DNA from: Advenella alkanexedens
GTDB taxonomy: Bacteria > Pseudomonadota > Gammaproteobacteria > Burkholderiales > Burkholderiaceae_B
Length of the DNA: 64,000 nucleotides
Direction of reading: 5' to 3'
Assembly: GCF_019132845.1 (NCBI RefSeq)
Contig: NZ_JAHSPR010000003.1
Location: 124,001 to 188,000, forward strand
The notes below the pieces were generated by a model that saw only the letters and a list, made by a program, of their open reading frames with translations, searched no databases and was not told the origin of the DNA. Within the stretch, counting starts at the first letter, position 1. Each line of letters opens with the position of its first letter. This document shows positions 1-8,339 of this stretch, piece after piece. The position numbers and the translations under genes are program-made.

Positions 1-1453
1 CATCGTTTGCAGACAACACATCAAGAGCCGCTTTTGAATTCAGACTTATCAACTCCTTACCCAACAAACCCAGCGATGCCAGTTCTTTATTCCCCAAAGC
101 CGTATCCCTGCAACTGAACGCAGAAGAAAAAACATCATCTTTGGTAAGATCACCCGTACAAAGGCCCAACACAGAAGAAGTGGTTGTTATGTCCGCAATT
201 GGCTTTTTCTCTTCAGTCTCATCGTTGCGTTCACACAGAGAATTAAGTGTGGCCTTACCCGTGACCGCCTCCACACCCACGGGAATATCCACCTTCAGCC
301 TTAACAAACCACTGCTATAGCCTTCTGTATCACAAGTTCCTGCTGAATCAACACACAAATCCACGAATGCACGCACCGATGCGCTGTATGCCGATGTCCC
401 CTTCCCGCCAATCCCAATAGAAGCCGGTTCAATCACCTTCGCTTCCACAGAGGCTTTCAGAATACCCCCTATACCAAGCTCCAAAGGCACGTTAAGTGCA
501 TGCTTTTTTGTGGCCACATCCAGCACCACATCCAGAATATCGCCTACGCCTATTTCCGCATTCAACGCAGACTGCAGGGAAGGCGTCATGATTTCGGCAA
601 ACAGCCCACGGCCATTAGAACCTGAACCAAGAGGTATCCCCACATCTAAATCATTCAACTCGGCTTTTATATTACTTAACACCGTGGCATCAATCAGGTT
701 GGTGCCGGCAGCCTCTACTGCTGCAACCACAAGCGTACCCAAACCCACATTAGTATTCAATAAGGTATTCAGATCACCCACTGTAGCAACAGAATTAAGC
801 GCGGATTCACCCAATAACTCTTGCAACAATCCGGATGTTTTAATTTTGACATTCGCCAACCCCTGAAAACTCCCGATATTGCTACCTAATACATCTAGCC
901 CAATATTGGTTAACAAAGTCGTTAACTCACCCTCATTCAACGACAACAAAGCCGGTGCCACAGAAAAAACCGCGATCGGCATGGTTCCTTTTTTAGCTAT
1001 AGAGTTTGCAGTAATCGTTGCATCCACGGAAAAAGGCAAAAAAACAGGTGCCTCATAAGTTAAGTCAACCAGTATGGCGTTATATTCAACATTATCTTCT
1101 TCATCTTCAATTTTTGTAAAATGACCTTCTTTTTCCGCATATTTAACAGGGTCCCAAACCCCGCACGACACAGTCATGTTTGATAAGACACCGTACTGGA
1201 AATTTTCTTTGATGATGGCTTCTGCCGCCTTCTGTGCCGGATGCTCTACATTATTACAGGTTAATTCCCCTGTTTTCTCAATAAGCTGAACCGCACTTAG
1301 GGCAGCCATATCTGCGGCATTCTGAAGCTCCCGCTTCATAAAAAAGTAATAAGCCAGCTGGACACCACCCAGCAGTATCAACCCCACCACCAGGGAAACC
1401 GCAACCGGTATGATGATTGAACCACGCTGGCGGTTAATAGAGGACGTTTGCAT
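1..1453 (-). CDS. TadG-like Flp pilus assembly protein, second tandem copy (3' end outside window)
   Basis: The minus strand stays open from an ATG at 1453 to the window edge, giving 484 codons with no stop. The N-terminus has a charged stretch (SSINRQRGS), one hydrophobic segment at about residues 12-34 and a pilin-like ELQNAADMAALS region, the pattern of the putative Flp pilus-assembly TadE/G-like domain. The rest is Leu/Gly/Asp/Val-rich with scattered Cys pairs and is probably extracytoplasmic. An AAAGG ribosome site lies 8 nt before the ATG. It is a clear paralogue of the gene at 1705-3930, with nearly the same first 55 residues. TadG proteins are thought to act in pilus anchoring or secretion; the exact role is unknown. 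It may have its own promoter, since a terminator precedes it. Confidence 0.8.
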   Translation of the reverse strand, partial: MQTSSINRQRGSIIIPVAVSLVVGLILLGGVQLAYYFFMKRELQNAADMAALSAVQLIEKTGELTCNNVEHPAQKAAEAIIKENFQYGVLSNMTVSCGVWDPVKYAEKEGHFTKIEDEEDNVEYNAILVDLTYEAPVFLPFSVDATITANSIAKKGTMPIAVFSVAPALLSLNEGELTTLLTNIGLDVLGSNIGSFQGLANVKIKTSGLLQELLGESALNSVATVGDLNTLLNTNVGLGTLVVAAVEAAGTNLIDATVLSNIKAELNDLDVGIPLGSGSNGRGLFAEIMTPSLQSALNAEIGVGDILDVVLDVATKKHALNVPLELGIGGILKASVEAKVIEPASIGIGGKGTSAYSASVRAFVDLCVDSAGTCDTEGYSSGLLRLKVDIPVGVEAVTGKATLNSLCERNDETEEKKPIADITTTSSVLGLCTGDLTKDDVFSSAFSCRDTALGNKELASLGLLGKELISLNSKAALDVLSAND

Positions 1454-1641
1454 GGGGAAACCTTTTAAAACATAACTCTTTTTTTACCTGCTTTTTCAGG
1501 AAAGCTGGCCTGCACTTGGCCTATTGAATACGGTTCGTGAAATAAGGAAAAATGTATCATACTGTTAAGTATGCCACATCACGTATCTCTTCCTCTAGAG
1601 TAATTGGCCCTAATTTCCTTAATTTCCGAAAGAAAAACAAT
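1454..1641 (-). promoter_or_regulatory. intergenic region, probable promoter of the second tadG-like gene
   Basis: This stretch lies after a strong hairpin terminator and before the ATG at 1453, so the second tadG-like gene probably needs its own start of transcription. It contains a 6-4-6 inverted repeat at 1558-1573 (CATACT, four bases, AGTATG) that could be a regulator site. I could not pick a convincing -35/-10 pair. The promoter role is inferred from layout. Confidence 0.35.
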
Positions 1642-1676
1642 AAAAATGCCTGCAGGAGTCACATGCAGGCATTTTT
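1642..1676. terminator. bidirectional intrinsic terminator after the first tadG-like gene
   Basis: A perfect 13-bp inverted repeat (1642-1654 and 1664-1676) encloses a 9-base loop. The stem core is TGCCTGCA and the flanks are A-rich on one side and T-rich on the other, so it can terminate on both strands. It lies 29 nt past the stop codon of the gene at 1705-3930 and separates the two tadG-like genes. Confidence 0.85.
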
Positions 1677-1704
1677 TATTTCTTGGTAAGAACGAGCCTA
1701 GCGA

Positions 1705-3930
1705 TTAATAAACCAGCTGGGCGGGATCGCAATCAATAGCCAGAGCGGTTACATCAGTACGGCCCAGTTCCAGGCCCAGTACATCATCAAGTAAAGCGGT
1801 TAGCAACAAACCCACACCGTTCAGAATGGGTTTTAACAGGTTCAGGACCGGTTTTAATAAAACACATAAAGCACCGTTACAAGTCACTTCCTTTGCCCTT
1901 TTGTCAAAAATTGACTGGATTTCGGTGCTGTCCGGATTCACTGTTGAAATTTTGTTCTGATGCTGCTTGAACAGTTCCGTCAAGTTATGTTTAACACACG
2001 TATTCCAACCCAGCAAACTGCTTAACAAACCCGCACAGTTCTGAAAATTATTACCCATCCATGGTATACCGACCAACTCAAGTAAACCATAAGGTATGCT
2101 TGTATAAGCATAAAATGCGTCGGAAAACGTTCCTCTTTTCCAAGTAGATGAGGGGCACGCTTTCACAAGACAGGTATCTGGAATTGCTCTATCAAAAGTA
2201 AAATCATTTACCAACAAAGGCGGCATATAACCCTCATCACCAGAGTTTTTGCTGCCGCTCAACACCAGATCGGTAACCTTATCAACATTATAAAAACCAT
2301 TGACTTTACTAGCCTCCAAATACGACTCCAGTAAATCAGGAATCAGTTCCGGATTGGTTTGGTAATTGCCCTCCCACCCGTCCATTGATACCGGTGGCCG
2401 GAGCAAGCCACTTAACAGATTAAGCAAACCGGTTACCAAATTATCTACGGTTTCTCCCAATTGCAAAGGATTAGGTCTGGTTGAAACTGTCTGGCTCACC
2501 TCCAGCTTTTCAACCAACTCCGTGTATTCTAAAGGTTCAATGTGCAATTTACCCGACAGCACAGGCAAATGTAATAACCTGACCAATTCCGTTTCCTGTA
2601 AACCCACTTCACATGTACGCTTGTCTGACATAATGGAGGCGACATCCATGCCCCCAACACAAACGTTAAGCACCCTTGAGCTCACCGAAATATCCATGGT
2701 TTTTGGCGTTCTGGAGCATTCCAACTTTTCCAGCGTACCCGTTCCGGAAACAACATCAATGGCAACAGGCAAATGAACACGGGTCCCCAAAAGACCACTT
2801 ACCAGTGGTTTAAGCAAACCACCCAGCAGGTTATCGGTATCAATATCCAGCCATAAACGAATCTGCGCACTATGCCCGGTTGTCCCTACCGGACCAATCG
2901 CAATCACGGGCGGCTCTACAATGGATAACTTTGCCTTTACCCCACCCAATAAACTCAAGTCTGGTATTTCAAGCGCATGTCCGTTCGCACCCAGGGCTAT
3001 CGCTGTTTTCAAAATATCTCCCAAGCCCAGCTTTACATCAAGGGCGGCACCCAACGGATCATCTTTTCCTATACCCAGAAATGCAAACAAACCTGGCTGC
3101 CCCGCTGCTCCCCCTATGGGAATGACAGCGTCACCCAATTTGATTGCTCCCACGGTAAGGTCCAACAGTTTTGTTCTAAGGACATTAAGCTGGGCGCCCA
3201 ACGTTGAGTCTGTTACTGCATTAATCGAAGCATCCAGCAGGTTCAAGAGGGTAATATTATCGATATCAGCAAGCCCATCCGGCGTCAAAACGCCCAAACC
3301 ACCAATACCCAAATCCACACCCAATAAATCCAGCAAACCAGCCGGCGTTATTTTAGTATTTGCCAACCCCTCGGAATCCAGCAAGGTCAAATTATTAACA
3401 TCCAGCCCCACAATTCCCAGCAAACTACCCAACAATGCACTATTGTCAAACCGCAACAACTGCGACCCAACCTGAAATGCCGCTACCGGTATATTACTTT
3501 TGGCAATTGCCTCTACCGCAATAGTGGATTTTGAAGAAAATGGCATAAACGGCAATGCGTTATAAATAATGCTTACACGAAGGGCATTATAATGACCTTC
3601 CGCATTTGCCGTATTCACAAAGTGTCTTGGCGCTGGCAAATCAGTGCGCCATGTGCCACACTCCATTTCAATCATGTCATCCGCCAGGGTATCATGATTA
3701 AAATTCTGTGTGATGCTGGCTTTAGCCGCGTTTTTCGCTTGCTGGCAACTGTCACTTAACATCTGCACACCGCTTAACACCGCCACATCAGCCGTATTCT
3801 GCAGCTCCCGCTTCATATAAAAGTAATATCCCAGCTGAACACCGCCCAGCAGTATCAACCCCACCAGTATAGAAACGGCAACGGGCAGGATAATGGAACC
3901 CCGCTGACGGTTAATGGCGGATTTTTTCAT
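1705..3930 (-). CDS. tadG: TadG-like Flp pilus assembly protein, first tandem copy
   Basis: A 741-residue protein with an N-terminal membrane anchor (about residues 13-35) followed by an ELQNTADVAVLSG pilin-like segment, the TadE/G-like start. The long outer part is rich in Leu, Gly, Asp and Val with many LLGLLG/VDLG-type runs, and has paired cysteines in the C-terminal third. The ATG at 3930 has GAAGG about 10 nt upstream and is preferred to an upstream in-frame GTG at 3951. It is the next-to-last gene of the tad operon and precedes a paralogue that continues out of the window. TadG family members are needed for pilus production or adherence in some species. Family placement rests mainly on the N-terminus and on position. 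Confidence 0.8.
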   Translation of the reverse strand: MKKSAINRQRGSIILPVAVSILVGLILLGGVQLGYYFYMKRELQNTADVAVLSGVQMLSDSCQQAKNAAKASITQNFNHDTLADDMIEMECGTWRTDLPAPRHFVNTANAEGHYNALRVSIIYNALPFMPFSSKSTIAVEAIAKSNIPVAAFQVGSQLLRFDNSALLGSLLGIVGLDVNNLTLLDSEGLANTKITPAGLLDLLGVDLGIGGLGVLTPDGLADIDNITLLNLLDASINAVTDSTLGAQLNVLRTKLLDLTVGAIKLGDAVIPIGGAAGQPGLFAFLGIGKDDPLGAALDVKLGLGDILKTAIALGANGHALEIPDLSLLGGVKAKLSIVEPPVIAIGPVGTTGHSAQIRLWLDIDTDNLLGGLLKPLVSGLLGTRVHLPVAIDVVSGTGTLEKLECSRTPKTMDISVSSRVLNVCVGGMDVASIMSDKRTCEVGLQETELVRLLHLPVLSGKLHIEPLEYTELVEKLEVSQTVSTRPNPLQLGETVDNLVTGLLNLLSGLLRPPVSMDGWEGNYQTNPELIPDLLESYLEASKVNGFYNVDKVTDLVLSGSKNSGDEGYMPPLLVNDFTFDRAIPDTCLVKACPSSTWKRGTFSDAFYAYTSIPYGLLELVGIPWMGNNFQNCAGLLSSLLGWNTCVKHNLTELFKQHQNKISTVNPDSTEIQSIFDKRAKEVTCNGALCVLLKPVLNLLKPILNGVGLLLTALLDDVLGLELGRTDVTALAIDCDPAQLVY

Positions 3931-4026
3931 GACGAACCTTCTACAAAACACTATCTCAACTTCAAATATTTTCAGCTAGAGGAACATTTTCAAACATATA
4001 CACCAACTCTAACCACTACCACCTGC

Positions 4027-4407
4027 TTAATTGCCTGGATCGTCAATCTTCTCTTCAAACCATTCTGGAATGGCATGATTAAAACTGTTCAGGTAGCGAT
4101 CCCAGGCGATGGTGGCAGTGGCACCCAGCATGGTGTGTGGTGTACCTGGGCGGTTAGTGTCAGCCTGCATAGCCATTAATGAGCGGGTGGTTTTACCCAA
4201 AGGCTCGGGCGGCACATATACATATAGTGATGTGTCTTCGGCATAGGTTTTGGACTCGGGAAATGCATGGGTTTTCTTGCGATCCTGCTGTGGATACACG
4301 CCCGTACCGGGAACTTCCAGTGGCGCAGTAACAGCCCCCTGGGCCATTACCAATCCCGGCATGCACAAAGCGGTAAATAAAACCGCACGAAAATTCAATG
4401 ACTTCAT
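4027..4407 (-). CDS. DUF3613 domain protein of the tad locus, exported
   Basis: A 126-residue protein with a signal peptide ending near VMAQGA (residue 24). The C-terminal half matches the DUF3613 pattern: a G-x-TRSLMAMQA segment, then PGTPHTMLGA, then RYLNSFNHAIPEWFEEKI. Genes of this family sit after tadD in many betaproteobacterial tad loci; the function is unknown. An AAAGG ribosome site lies about 10 nt before the ATG at 4407. It follows tadD by 27 nt and should be in the same operon. It has no membrane segment besides the signal, so it is probably periplasmic. Confidence 0.75.
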   Translation of the reverse strand: MKSLNFRAVLFTALCMPGLVMAQGAVTAPLEVPGTGVYPQQDRKKTHAFPESKTYAEDTSLYVYVPPEPLGKTTRSLMAMQADTNRPGTPHTMLGATATIAWDRYLNSFNHAIPEWFEEKIDDPGN

Positions 4408-4434
4408 GGTTATAAACCTTTAAAAATAGCTTGA

Positions 4435-6375
4435 TTACTTCCGTTTAAGAATGAAGTCACCACCAACAATAGAGACTTCATCAAGAATGGAACGGTCAAT
4501 AGCACTAGATTGCGCCTTTGATTTTGAAGTGGGAATGGCTTGTGAAAGTGCTTTCGATGGCGCTTTGTCCGAAGCTGCCTGTGCCTTGGCAGCCAGGCGT
4601 TTTTCTTCGGCCTGTTGCTGTGCCAATTCAGCCAGGCGTTTTTCCTCGGCTTGCTGTTGGGCGACTTCAGCCAAGCGTTTTTCCTCAGCTTGCTGTTGGG
4701 CGACTTCAGCCAAACGTTTCTCTTCAGCCTGCTGCTGTGCCAATTCAGCCAGGCGTTTTTCCTCGGCTTGCTGTTGGGCGACTTCAGCCAAGCGTTTCTC
4801 TTCAGCCTGTTGTTGGGCGACTTCAGCCAAGCGTTTTTCCTCAGCTTGCTGTTGGGCTACTTCAGCCAGACGTTTCTCTTCAGCCTGCTGCTGTGCCAAT
4901 TCAGCCAAACGTTTTTCTTCGGCCTGCTGTTGCGATACAGGTGGCCAGACAAACGCCGGTTGCATCATGGCAATCGGGTCATTGCTGGGAGCAGCCATTG
5001 GCGGGGGAGCTTCATTGCCTCTAACCAGCTGCTGTTCTTTCTGTTTGGCTTGGGCCACTTCGGCCTGGCGCTTTTCTTCGGCCTGTTGCTTTGCCAACTC
5101 TGCCAAACGTTTTTCCTCGGCCTGCTGGGCTACTTCAGCCAAACGTTTTTCTTCAGCCTGCTGCTTTGCCAGCTCAGCCAGACGTTTTTCCTCGGCCTGC
5201 TGTTGTGACACAGGGGGCCAGACAAACGCCGGTTGCATCATGGCAATCGGGTCATTGCTAGGTGGCGCCATTTGCATGGGCGCTTCGTTACCCCTAACCA
5301 GTTGCTGTTTGGGCTGCGGCTGTGGTTCTGCCTGTGGTGCTGTACGGGCAGGTTCAGCCGCCTGGGCTGGCTGTTGGCCCACATTAACCAGTTGTGGTTC
5401 TGGTTCGGGTTGAATTTGGGCCTGTGACTGGGCATCTGGCCGGGGCTGGATATCTGCCGGCAGCGGTGCACTGGCTGGCAACTGCAAATCAAATGACTGT
5501 TGTTGGCTGTTTTGTGCCTGCCTGTAACTTGAAGCGGATACTACTTTATCCTGTTTTTTTTTAATCTCGGCACTGGATGCCCTAAGATTGTCTACGCCCC
5601 TGACCTGGTTGTCTTCTTCACGCGATGAAGCACTGGCAGATGCCTGCACAGGGGCAGGTGGCAAGCGGCGTACCTGATCAGCAAGGGCATAAATTTGCTG
5701 ACGCGCCTGCGGACTAAGATTGGCGCTTTGCATGACCTGCTCGGCAGCGGGCGTAACACCTCGTACCAGCAGGTAAAGTGCCATGTTACTTAACACCTTG
5801 GGATTTTGTGGCATTAACTCGGCAGCCTTGCCGATAGGAATACGGGCGCCTTCAATATCACCCATACGCATCCTGGCATAAGCAAGGTCGCTAAGAATAA
5901 CGGCATCAGAAGGCGCAGCTGACGATGCATTTTCCAGATTTTTGGATGCTTCGACAAAGTCACCGCGCTGGCCGGCCATGAGACCAAGACCGTGCCAGGC
6001 CTGGGCTTTTTGACGGGTTTTGGTCAGACGGCGGTAAATTTCCTCACTTTGCGCATGCTGGTCTGTTTTTCTAAGGGCTTCGGCCCGCAAAATTTCCACA
6101 TCCGGAGATTTACCGTATTTGACATCATATTCATCAATAAACGCCAAAGAAGCGAAATAACGTCCCTGATCCTGGGCTTCTTTGATCGTCATGATTAACA
6201 ATTGTTCTTTTTCGGGCGCTTTCTTGCGCGCGTCATCCATTTCCTTACGCTGGATCATGGCCTGTTCCTGCTGCTGGTCTTCCATCAACCGCCAGGCCGA
6301 ATCCGAAGAAGCGTTCACACATCCTGCCAATACACCTGCACATGCAACTGCGGTTGCTTTCTTCACCAATTTCAT
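4435..6375 (-). CDS. tadD: TadD-like TPR lipoprotein with a long repeat-rich C-terminal extension
   Basis: TadD proteins are TPR lipoproteins thought to help assemble or localise the secretin. Here residues 1-19 form a lipoprotein signal with lipobox LAGC (Cys19), and residues about 60-235 hold TPR-like helical repeats. After that the 646-residue chain continues for about 400 residues not found in ordinary TadD, which is usually 250-300 residues long. This tail is first Gln/Pro-rich, then contains two blocks of a 13-residue charged helical repeat (QQQAEEKRLAEVA type), four units in the first block and nine in the second, separated by a duplicated LVRGNEAP...FVWPPVS module. The repeats resemble the rod domain of TolA and should form an extended helix. 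The start is an ATG with GGGAGG upstream, 5 nt after tadC. Confidence 0.85.
   Translation of the reverse strand: MKLVKKATAVACAGVLAGCVNASSDSAWRLMEDQQQEQAMIQRKEMDDARKKAPEKEQLLIMTIKEAQDQGRYFASLAFIDEYDVKYGKSPDVEILRAEALRKTDQHAQSEEIYRRLTKTRQKAQAWHGLGLMAGQRGDFVEASKNLENASSAAPSDAVILSDLAYARMRMGDIEGARIPIGKAAELMPQNPKVLSNMALYLLVRGVTPAAEQVMQSANLSPQARQQIYALADQVRRLPPAPVQASASASSREEDNQVRGVDNLRASSAEIKKKQDKVVSASSYRQAQNSQQQSFDLQLPASAPLPADIQPRPDAQSQAQIQPEPEPQLVNVGQQPAQAAEPARTAPQAEPQPQPKQQLVRGNEAPMQMAPPSNDPIAMMQPAFVWPPVSQQQAEEKRLAELAKQQAEEKRLAEVAQQAEEKRLAELAKQQAEEKRQAEVAQAKQKEQQLVRGNEAPPPMAAPSNDPIAMMQPAFVWPPVSQQQAEEKRLAELAQQQAEEKRLAEVAQQQAEEKRLAEVAQQQAEEKRLAEVAQQQAEEKRLAELAQQQAEEKRLAEVAQQQAEEKRLAEVAQQQAEEKRLAELAQQQAEEKRLAAKAQAASDKAPSKALSQAIPTSKSKAQSSAIDRSILDEVSIVGGDFILKRK
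4585..4935 (-). repeat. 39-bp tandem repeat array inside tadD (9 units)
   Basis: Nine units spaced exactly 39 bp apart, each encoding a 13-residue QQQAEEKRLAE(V/L)A block. For example, TTCAGCCAGGCG at 4627 recurs as TTCAGCCAAGCG at 4666. Units differ by synonymous and Val/Leu changes. Arrays like this can gain or lose whole units in frame. Confidence 0.9.
5040..5205 (-). repeat. shorter, degenerate copy of the 39-bp repeat block in tadD (4 units)
   Basis: Four AEEKR-type units with irregular lengths (12-13 residues), next to a second copy of the LVRGNEAP/FVWPPVS module. With the nine-unit array it makes a larger duplication: about 140 bp near 4890-5034 closely matches about 5168-5308. Confidence 0.8.
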
Positions 6376-6380
6376 AATCT

Positions 6381-7394
6381 TTAACCACCTCCCATTCGAG
6401 ACAATCCACGGAACACGGCAATAAAGCCAGAGCCTGCGGTCACAATCATTAACGCGGGCAGCAGAGTCAATACCATGACCCCGGTCATCTTGACCGTCAG
6501 CTTGCCAATTTTTTCTTTCAATCCAGCACGACGCTGCTCACGCAGGCGTTCACTAAAACGCTGCAGGGGTTCCTGAACGGCACCACCATGCCTGTCCACC
6601 TGCGCAATCAAATGGCAAATGGCGCTCAGATCTTCATTGTCCATGCCATTAATCATGCGATCCATGGACTGCTCGCGCGACATGCCACGATTATACTGCT
6701 CTACCGCCACCTCCAGCTCCAGACTGAGGACAGGAAAAACCGCCTTGAAATCTTTAACAACAATATAAAGGCTTTGGTCCATTGACATACCCACCCCCTG
6801 CAACAGGCGTAATAAGTCAACGAGCAGCGGCAGCTCATCATCAACCGCTTTCTTGCGTTTGTTGACCCGATTCATCAATACCCATTTAGGCAGCATCCAT
6901 CCCAGCGCAAAGCCGAAGAAAATGGAAAGCGCATAGGTCATTAAATGACCGCCCATAATCTTCACGGGCCCTGTCACAAACAACAAAACGACCGGCAAAC
7001 CAATGCATAAAACAGCGCGGGCAAATGAAAACAAGGCTTTTGCCTTGCCATAATCCTCAAAGCCGCCCAACTCCAGATAGGCTTTGTCTTCTTCAGCCAG
7101 CAAAATATCGCCAAATCGGCCCTGACCCAATCGTGAGCCCAGCTCCGCCGCTTTGACCACGGCCGATTCCAGACGCGCGTTGTCTTCTTCTACCTGATCT
7201 TGCACACCCGGAAAAACCATTGCATTGGCCTGTTCCCGCTTGTGCAGGACTTCCTCTATCTGGCCTTTACTCTTTTCTTGCCGTACCATGGTTTCAATCA
7301 GGTATACGGCCACCACCAGGGCAGCAATCGCCAGCAATACCAGGGCGCCGGCCTGCAAACTTGCTGGACTGAGATAACTTGTTAAATCCGGCAT
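6381..7394 (-). CDS. tadC: TadC, inner-membrane platform protein of the Flp pilus (T2SSF family)
   Basis: A 337-residue membrane protein with hydrophobic segments at about 17-35, 125-145, 150-170 and 305-330, and a type II secretion F-type domain (GVGMSMDQSL, then VAVEQYNRGMSREQSM) in the cytoplasmic part between them. Together with TadB it forms the inner-membrane platform on which the TadA ATPase acts. The ATG at 7394 has GAGGA 7 nt upstream. It lies between tadB and tadD with gaps of 15 and 5 nt, which indicates one operon. Confidence 0.92.
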   Translation of the reverse strand: MPDLTSYLSPASLQAGALVLLAIAALVVAVYLIETMVRQEKSKGQIEEVLHKREQANAMVFPGVQDQVEEDNARLESAVVKAAELGSRLGQGRFGDILLAEEDKAYLELGGFEDYGKAKALFSFARAVLCIGLPVVLLFVTGPVKIMGGHLMTYALSIFFGFALGWMLPKWVLMNRVNKRKKAVDDELPLLVDLLRLLQGVGMSMDQSLYIVVKDFKAVFPVLSLELEVAVEQYNRGMSREQSMDRMINGMDNEDLSAICHLIAQVDRHGGAVQEPLQRFSERLREQRRAGLKEKIGKLTVKMTGVMVLTLLPALMIVTAGSGFIAVFRGLSRMGGG

Positions 7395-7409
7395 TCTATT
7401 TTCCTCATG

Positions 7410-8339
7410 CTAAACGGATTTGGCCAAACGATACAACCAATAAGAACCGGATATCTGCAAAACCACAGCCCCTATCAACATGATCTTGCCTGCCGGATCT
7501 TCCCACATGCCCATAAACAGGGCATTGTTGAAAACCAGAATAAAACAGGCCAGCCCTACCGGCAACAGGGCCAAAACCCAGGCAGACAAACGCAGCTCGG
7601 CCGACATGGCTTTCATTTCCGCACGGGCCTGTTCAAGATCGCGCATGAACGATGACATCCTTTCCAGCACCTGATCACTGCGGCCACCATATTTCAACGC
7701 CACACCCATAACGGAAGCCAGCAGATACAGTTCATGCAGGCCATACTGGCGCGACACATAATGCAAGGCAATATCAATGTCCTTGCCCGAGCGGTTCAGG
7801 CTGACCGTGCGGTCTATCACATCCCGCAGGGGCAGTTCGGTACCTGTCGCCGCATTGTGGAATGCTGCCCCCATACTGTTACCGATTGTCATCATGCGAA
7901 CCACCCGATCAAGAAAATCGGGCAGCTGACGCACAATCTCCTTGCGAAGCCGTTCACCCTTGAGCCATAAATGGAATAAAGAAATGGCAAGCATCAGGAC
8001 AAATGCGGCACCTGCGGCAATCACCCCACCAAAAATCAAAGCCAGCAGGCTGGGAATCAGAGTCGTCAACCAGAACAACACGTAAAACCGGGTCGTTGGC
8101 AACTTACCGGCACGCAATAAAAACTCATTCCAGTTCCGTGGGCCGGTTTTCCAGACCTTGCGCTGGCGTACCACTTCATCCTCAGCAGGATCGTCTTGCC
8201 CCAAACGCCGCTCAAGCTGTTCCAGCACAAACTGGTTCTTGGCCTTATGCTTGCGTTGCTGATTGGCACCATGCCACAAAACAAACGCCAGAATAACCAG
8301 AACCAGCGCCATTAGCGCCAGTAAAACCACACTGTTCAT
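7410..8339 (-). CDS. tadB: TadB, inner-membrane platform protein of the Flp pilus (T2SSF family)
   Basis: A 309-residue protein with an N-terminal membrane helix (residues 4-23), a hydrophobic pair at about 88-128, a T2SSF domain (GNSMGAAFHNAATGTELPLRD, then the SRQYGLHELYLLASV region) and a C-terminal helix pair. It is the partner of TadC in the inner-membrane platform. Its ATG overlaps the tadA stop codon by one base (TAATG), with AGGAGG five bases upstream, so translation is probably coupled to tadA. Length and gene order fit TadB. Confidence 0.92.
   Translation of the reverse strand: MNSVVLLALMALVLVILAFVLWHGANQQRKHKAKNQFVLEQLERRLGQDDPAEDEVVRQRKVWKTGPRNWNEFLLRAGKLPTTRFYVLFWLTTLIPSLLALIFGGVIAAGAAFVLMLAISLFHLWLKGERLRKEIVRQLPDFLDRVVRMMTIGNSMGAAFHNAATGTELPLRDVIDRTVSLNRSGKDIDIALHYVSRQYGLHELYLLASVMGVALKYGGRSDQVLERMSSFMRDLEQARAEMKAMSAELRLSAWVLALLPVGLACFILVFNNALFMGMWEDPAGKIMLIGAVVLQISGSYWLYRLAKSV

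Noticed and set aside
4451-5413. Long plus-strand open frames opposite the tadD repeats
   Set aside because: They are the mirror of the 39-bp repeat array, low in complexity, and lack ribosome sites. The minus-strand TadD frame has a lipobox and TPRs.
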